From CAZPMC01 sp964587755 (GTDB taxonomy: Bacteria > Bacillota > Clostridia > Acetivibrionales > DTU013), in the NCBI GenBank assembly GCA_964587755.1, contig CAZPMC010000001.1, forward strand, positions 1-64,000: DNA of 64,000 nt, written 5' to 3'. A program made the position numbers and the translations under genes. A model generated the notes under the pieces. The model was not told the origin of the DNA, did not search any database, and was given only the letters and a program-made list of their open reading frames with translations. Shown one piece after another: positions 59,928-64,000 of this stretch (the first letter of the stretch is position 1; each line of letters opens with the position of its first letter).

Positions 59928-61358
59928 TTTTCAACTGTAAAAGAGGTACTTAAATATTGTGAAGAAAACAAAATTAAAATGATAGACTTTAAAATGATTG
60001 ATATCGCCGGCCGCTGGCGTCACATAACCATTCCTGTTGAAAGAATGGGTGAAGATATAATGAAATACGGCATCGGCTTTGACGGCTCTAACTACGGATA
60101 TACTCCCGTTGAAAAAAGCGATATGGTGTTTATCCCGGATTTGTCAAGTGCACGTATTGATCCGTTTCTAGAAATCCCGACCCTATCAATGATAGGAAAC
60201 GTTCTGATTATTGACACCAATGAAAACCGCCCCTTTGACCAGTATCCTAGAAATGTAGCTTTAAGGGCTGAGGAATTTATGCAGGAAATGAAAATTGGAG
60301 ACAATATGATTATAGGACCAGAGTTTGAATTTTATCTTCTGGAGCATGTAAGCTATGAGTGCAAACCAAACTCTGTGGCATATAAACTTGATACAACACC
60401 GGCAGAGTGGAATAGCGGCGTCAATACTACAATTAATTCCGGCTACCATATTCCTGTCAAAGGTGGTTATCATATTACACCTCCCCATGATACAACATTT
60501 AATCTAAGGAATAAAATTTGTCTTCTTCTCGAGGATTGGGGTGTTAAGGTAAAATATCATCACCATGAAGTGGGCGGCCCAGGTCAGTTGGAAATAGAGG
60601 TTGAGATGGGCAACATGAGCGAGATGGCAGACAAAACAATGATTATCAAATATATTATTAAAAATGCCGCTGATGCCGAAAACAAAACAGCCACCTTCAT
60701 GCCAAAGCCTATTTTCTCAGAAGCCGGAAACGGAATGCATGTACATATGCTGCTAATGAAGGACGGCAAGCCACTTTTCTACGACAAAAACGGGTATTCG
60801 GGTCTCAGTGAGCAGGCTCACTGGTTTATGGGTGGTCTATTAAAGCACGCCAGATCTCTGTGTGCTCTGACAAACCCGTCAACCAATTCATTTAAACGTC
60901 TTGTGCCCGGTTATGAAGCTCCTGTTACAATAGGATATGCCACTTCAAACAGAAGTGCTGTTATTCGCATACCCGCCTATGCAAAATCCCCTGAAACAAA
61001 GCGCTTTGAACTAAGAAACCCGGATGCCACCTGCAACCCGTATTATGGCTATGCAGCAATATTGATGGCAGGTATTGATGGAATCTTAAATAAAATAGAT
61101 CCACAGGAAAATGGCTGGGGACCTTACGACTACAATCTTTACAATCTATCTAAGGAAGAACAAAAAAAGCTTTCTAGCCTTCCAAAATCGCTGGATGAAG
61201 CCCTTGATGCCCTGGAAAAGGATAATGAATACTTGACCCGCGGCGGAGTCTTCCCTAAAGTCTTGCTGGATACCTGGATTAAAAATAAGCGTGCAGAAGC
61301 TGAGGCTATAAGCAGGATTCCACATCCTGCCGAGTTTGCCCGCTATTATGATTTATAA
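59928..61358 (+). CDS. glnA: glutamine synthetase, type I
   Basis: Makes glutamine from glutamate, ammonia and ATP; a dodecamer of 476-residue subunits. Landmarks are GIGFDGSNYGY near the N-terminus, IIGPEFEFYLLE (metal site), HHEVGGPGQLEIEV, NPSTNSFKRLVPGYEAP, NRSAVIRIPAY and RFELRNPDATCNPYYGYAA. The C-terminal NLYNLSKEE and GGVFPKVLLDTWIKNKRAE regions resemble the longer GSI-beta type, including a tyrosine where the enterobacterial enzyme is adenylylated. Most clostridial enzymes are the 443-residue alpha type, so the subgroup is not certain. AGGAGG lies before the ATG at 59928. No glnR or adenylyltransferase gene is nearby. Confidence 0.93.
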   Translation, partial: FSTVKEVLKYCEENKIKMIDFKMIDIAGRWRHITIPVERMGEDIMKYGIGFDGSNYGYTPVEKSDMVFIPDLSSARIDPFLEIPTLSMIGNVLIIDTNENRPFDQYPRNVALRAEEFMQEMKIGDNMIIGPEFEFYLLEHVSYECKPNSVAYKLDTTPAEWNSGVNTTINSGYHIPVKGGYHITPPHDTTFNLRNKICLLLEDWGVKVKYHHHEVGGPGQLEIEVEMGNMSEMADKTMIIKYIIKNAADAENKTATFMPKPIFSEAGNGMHVHMLLMKDGKPLFYDKNGYSGLSEQAHWFMGGLLKHARSLCALTNPSTNSFKRLVPGYEAPVTIGYATSNRSAVIRIPAYAKSPETKRFELRNPDATCNPYYGYAAILMAGIDGILNKIDPQENGWGPYDYNLYNLSKEEQKKLSSLPKSLDEALDALEKDNEYLTRGGVFPKVLLDTWIKNKRAEAEAISRIPHPAEFARYYDL

Positions 61359-61416
61359 TACGGACATATCCTCCAATTTTTTCTTGTGTTTTATTAACAT
61401 ATTGTTTAAAAAGTCA

Positions 61417-61446
61417 ATGACAAGCCTAGACTAAAAACGATATAAT
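61417..61446 (+). promoter_or_regulatory. promoter of the Na/Pi cotransporter gene
   Basis: ATGACA (61417-61422), 18 bases, TATAAT (61441-61446), about 60 bases before the ATG. Confidence 0.55.
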
Positions 61447-61506
61447 AAGATGTCGAGTTTTGCATGTTATTGGATGCGGTAATTATCGTTTTTTTGGAGG
61501 TAACTT

Positions 61507-63129
61507 ATGAATATTTTTATGATATTTCTTCTGCTCGGCGGTCTGGGTATGTTTCTTTATGGAATGAATATGATGTCAGATGGGCTGGAGAATGTTGCAG
61601 GCGATAAAATGAGACAAACCCTGGAGGTCCTGACAACAAACCGTTTTGCAGCAGTAGGTGTGGGTGCCGGAGTAACAGCCCTTATACAAAGCTCATCAGC
61701 TACTACGGTTATGGTAGTCGGTTTTGTTAACGCCGGTCTTATGTCCTTACTTCAGGCTACGGGAGTAATTATGGGAGCGAATATCGGAACGACCATTACA
61801 GGTCAGCTTATTGCTTTTAAGCTGTCCGATATTGCTCCACTTTTCATTTTTACCGGCATGCTGATGATTGTTTTCGTTAAGAAAAGATACTATCACAGAC
61901 TTGGAAACATTATTCTTGGATTTGGAATTCTTTTTGTGGGCTTAAACCTTATGGCTCAGGCAATGGCGCCTTTAAAGGACAATGAAGCCTTCAGAAACTT
62001 CCTTATCAACTTTAAAAATCCTTTCGTAGGTGTGCTAATAGGAGCAATATTTACAGCAATTATTCAAAGCTCATCTGCTTCAATTGGTATTCTGCAGACT
62101 TTTGCAGCGATAGGACTGATAGGACTGGATTCCGCAGTATATGTTATTCTGGGGCAGAATATCGGCACATGCGTTACCGCCATAATCTCCGCAATCGGCA
62201 CAAATACGAATTCAAAGCGTACTGCGGGAGTACACCTGATGTTTAATATTTTAGGTACAGTTATATATTTAATCTTGCTTGCTATTTTCCCCTCAATAGT
62301 TTCACTGGTAGAATCCTTGTCACCCCATAATGCTTCAAGACAGATTGCCAACTTCCATACTGTCTTCAATGTGTCTGTTACAATACTTCTTTTCCCCTTT
62401 GCAAATCTTATGGTAAAGCTTATAAAACGAATAATTCCTGATAAAGCAAGAGCAGGCTATGTTGAGCAAAAACTTGTGTATCTTGATGAAAGAATTGCCC
62501 AAACCCCTTCTATTGCATTAAAGCAGACCTTAAAAGAAGTGAGCCGTATGGGTAAAATCACGAGTGAGAACCTACAAAGGGCTCTTGATGCATTCTTTAG
62601 CAACGATGAATCAAAGGCGGCAAAAGTACTTGAGGTGGAAAAAACAATTGACTTTCTTACAAACGGTATTGCAAATTACCTTATAGAATTCAAAGGGTTG
62701 AATCTGTCTGAAAATGATTTGAAAATAATGGGCAGCCTGCACCATGTAATAATCGATATGGAGCGAATAGGTGACCACGCTGAAAACATCGCCGAATTTA
62801 CATTTACACTTTCCGAAAAGCGGGCCTGCTTAAGTCAGGAAGCAGAAATGGAGCTTCGGACAATGTCCAAAAGAACTGTCGAAATGCTCAATACTGCATT
62901 GGAAGTTTTTGATAGCAGAGATGTTAGCAGATTAAGCAGCATAGAAAATGTAGAGCAAGAAATCGACAACATGAAAAAAGAATATATAAGCAACCACATT
63001 GAAAGACTCCAGATAAAAGAATGCGACCCGCAGGTGGGAGTCATATTTACAAACATGATTTCAACCTTTGAAAGAATTGCAGACCATGCAGATAATATTG
63101 CTCTGTCGCTTTTAGGAGAGGAATATTAA
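61507..63129 (+). CDS. Na/Pi cotransporter family protein with PhoU-like domain
   Basis: Sodium-dependent phosphate transporter of the NptA/YjbB group, 540 residues. The membrane part (1 to about 310) has the two inverted-repeat signatures, LIQSSSATTVMVVGFV and AIIQSSSASIGILQTF, plus GANIGTTITGQL and GQNIGTCVTAIIS. The C-terminal part (about 330-540) is a PhoU-like helical bundle (DMERIGDHAENIAEF and FERIADHADNIALSL). GGAGG lies just upstream of the ATG. It is monocistronic. Family members import or export phosphate; direction cannot be read from sequence. Confidence 0.92.
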   Translation: MNIFMIFLLLGGLGMFLYGMNMMSDGLENVAGDKMRQTLEVLTTNRFAAVGVGAGVTALIQSSSATTVMVVGFVNAGLMSLLQATGVIMGANIGTTITGQLIAFKLSDIAPLFIFTGMLMIVFVKKRYYHRLGNIILGFGILFVGLNLMAQAMAPLKDNEAFRNFLINFKNPFVGVLIGAIFTAIIQSSSASIGILQTFAAIGLIGLDSAVYVILGQNIGTCVTAIISAIGTNTNSKRTAGVHLMFNILGTVIYLILLAIFPSIVSLVESLSPHNASRQIANFHTVFNVSVTILLFPFANLMVKLIKRIIPDKARAGYVEQKLVYLDERIAQTPSIALKQTLKEVSRMGKITSENLQRALDAFFSNDESKAAKVLEVEKTIDFLTNGIANYLIEFKGLNLSENDLKIMGSLHHVIIDMERIGDHAENIAEFTFTLSEKRACLSQEAEMELRTMSKRTVEMLNTALEVFDSRDVSRLSSIENVEQEIDNMKKEYISNHIERLQIKECDPQVGVIFTNMISTFERIADHADNIALSLLGEEY

Positions 63130-63656
63130 GAATATTTGTTGAATCTTTTTTTTGTTGTCAACTATGTACATGTTAAGCGTTGTCATGCTCGGTGCTTTTG
63201 AAATGATGTTTCTTGTCACCGGGTTTATACCTCTGTACTCATTTTTAAGTAATATCAGCTACAGGCCTTGAACTGTCTCAACAGATCTTAGGTATCTTTA
63301 GAAAAAAGCTGGCTGAAAAACCGGAACTCAATGACAAAATCACTCTTGTATATGGTGATATGTCTGACTTTCACCACTTTCCTGTATCCGTGAGCATTTG
63401 GAGGACGATGGTGTTTTCATTGTCAATGTGTTCAATCCATATCCAGTAATGGACGAAAGCCTATGACGTTACCTATCCCGATGGAAGGACGAAGCGCATT
63501 GTCGATGATCTGAAGTAATTTATATGTGTTGAAAATAAAGGCCTAGGCCGGAATAGTCATTTGGGTAATTGAACCACCAGGCGTTTTTGCACATCATTGA
63601 GAAGATTAACATATTATATGAAAGGAAACATTATGTAAACAAAGGTGAGTAAAATT
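63130..63656. other. non-coding stretch with a decayed gene
   Basis: Apart from the methyltransferase remnant (63258-63518) no feature was recognised. Bases 63130-63257 are AT-rich with frequent stops and no clear terminator after the Na/Pi gene. Bases 63519-63656 hold the ribosome binding site of the last gene. Confidence 0.5.
63258..63518 (+). pseudogene. remnant of a class I SAM-dependent methyltransferase
   Basis: Three short pieces in order but in different frames resemble one methyltransferase. Bases 63258-63380 read ATGLELSQQILGIFRKKL, then YGDMSDF, the SAM-binding motif II-III region. From 63389 another frame reads REHLEDDGVFIVNVFNPYP and ends in TGA at about 63466. From 63462 the first frame resumes with YDVTYPDGRTKRIVDDLK and a stop at 63516-63518. 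Compared with the family, about 30 and 50 residues are missing at the joins, and the N-terminal glycine-rich loop is absent. This is a gene decayed by deletions, not a functional protein. Confidence 0.7.
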
Positions 63657-64000
63657 ATGAGTGACAATAAACATAAAAACCCTCCTTGTACTAAAGAGTT
63701 AGCAAAATGCCCTCCGGAGAAGGTTAAAGCTTCTATAGTGATAAATAACTCCAGTTGCCCGTCGGCAGACAAACAAGGTACTGCTTCAAGCCGCCGGTGC
63801 CCGCCTTCAGAACTGGTCAGAAACGGTGGATTTGAACAACCGGGCATTTTTGAGGCATTTGCTTATTGGAATGGAAGCACATCAAATTTTACTATCCGGT
63901 CCTTTGACCATCCTTATGAAGGAATCGAAGCCGCAGAATTCATATCTAGCCAGACAGATACACTTACTGAAAAAACTGCTGCTTTAACTCAAGAGGTTTC
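63657..64000 (+). CDS. N-terminal part of a Cys-rich protein with a beta-sandwich-like domain (cut by window end)
   Basis: The frame runs open from the ATG at 63657 to the end of the window, 114 residues so far, with AAAGGTGA eight bases before the start. No signal peptide is seen. The first 55 residues hold four cysteines, three of them in Cys-Pro pairs (KNPPCTK, KCPPE, SCPSA, RCPPSE). After that SELVRNGGFEQPGIFEAFAY starts what looks like a jelly-roll or carbohydrate-binding-like domain (NGGFE...YWNGSTSNFTIRSF). Such proteins occur in spore coats or exosporium of clostridia, but I cannot name the family. Absence of a signal peptide would fit a spore-surface location. Confidence 0.6.
   Translation, partial: MSDNKHKNPPCTKELAKCPPEKVKASIVINNSSCPSADKQGTASSRRCPPSELVRNGGFEQPGIFEAFAYWNGSTSNFTIRSFDHPYEGIEAAEFISSQTDTLTEKTAALTQEV

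Noticed and set aside
63614..63847. Minus-strand 77-residue frame at the right end
   Set aside because: Antisense to a plus-strand gene with a good ribosome binding site that continues out of the window.
1..64000. tRNA, rRNA, insertion sequences, prophage, toxin-antitoxin or defence systems
   Set aside because: Looked for by eye from characteristic sequences and gene content; none found. Short tRNAs could be missed without a covariance search.

Overview
The window looks like a chromosomal piece of a low-GC, spore-forming, anaerobic Clostridia (Firmicutes). Support comes from a germination protease gene (gpr), strong AGGAGG ribosome binding sites, many TTG/GTG starts, a lysine riboswitch, an oxygen-sensitive glycyl radical enzyme, B12-dependent glutamate mutase, CsaB/SLH-type cell-wall genes, and sugar ABC importers with YesM/YesN-type control. 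It is a draft assembly: there is a 100-N gap at 33961-34060 and a 10-N gap at 50187-50196. No rRNA, tRNA, CRISPR array or insertion sequence was seen.

Layout. 1-14.8 kb: the C-terminal part of an LPXTG wall-anchored DUF11-like protein, then gpr, rpsT, holA-comEC, an SH3/NlpC-P60 wall hydrolase, a GNAT protein, a glycosyltransferase-CsaB fusion, a tandem P-loop ATPase, a chemoreceptor and an E2-like acyltransferase with an altered catalytic motif. 14.8-21.5 kb: an alpha-glycoside locus (binding protein, two permeases, GH31 enzyme) divergent from an AraC-type regulator. 21.5-24.0 kb: an aminopeptidase P divergent from an XRE/cupin regulator.

24.1-33.7 kb is the most interesting region. It is one tightly packed, leftward, eight-gene transcription unit with a single good promoter (33686-33714) overlapped by an 18-bp palindrome. 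It encodes a glycyl radical activase and a glycyl radical enzyme whose active site matches trans-4-hydroxy-L-proline dehydratase. Then come glutamate mutase (GlmS, GlmL, GlmE), methylaspartate ammonia-lyase and an AtuA-family/DUF4387 pair. The order suggests hydroxyproline is fed via pyrroline-5-carboxylate and glutamate into the 3-methylaspartate pathway. The two poorly characterised proteins sit where mesaconase and citramalate lyase would be expected.

34-44.4 kb: a gene broken by the assembly gap, an acyl-CoA synthetase, arginase, a small SLH protein, a GC-richer pair (Cys-rich protein and membrane-bound LuxR regulator) that looks imported, and a TetR-MMPL-YhgE-like export module. 44.4-52.6 kb: a second sugar importer with its own histidine kinase, AraC-type response regulator and a second binding protein. 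52.8-58.5 kb: an NCS2 nucleobase permease with an attenuator-like leader, a lipoprotein serpin, and a lysine riboswitch controlling a three-gene amino-acid ABC importer. 58.5-64 kb: a Dabb protein, YlmH, glutamine synthetase, a Na/Pi cotransporter, a decayed methyltransferase pseudogene and the start of a Cys-rich protein cut by the window end.

Start codons were chosen from Shine-Dalgarno position where it was decisive, so several genes are shorter than the longest open frame.
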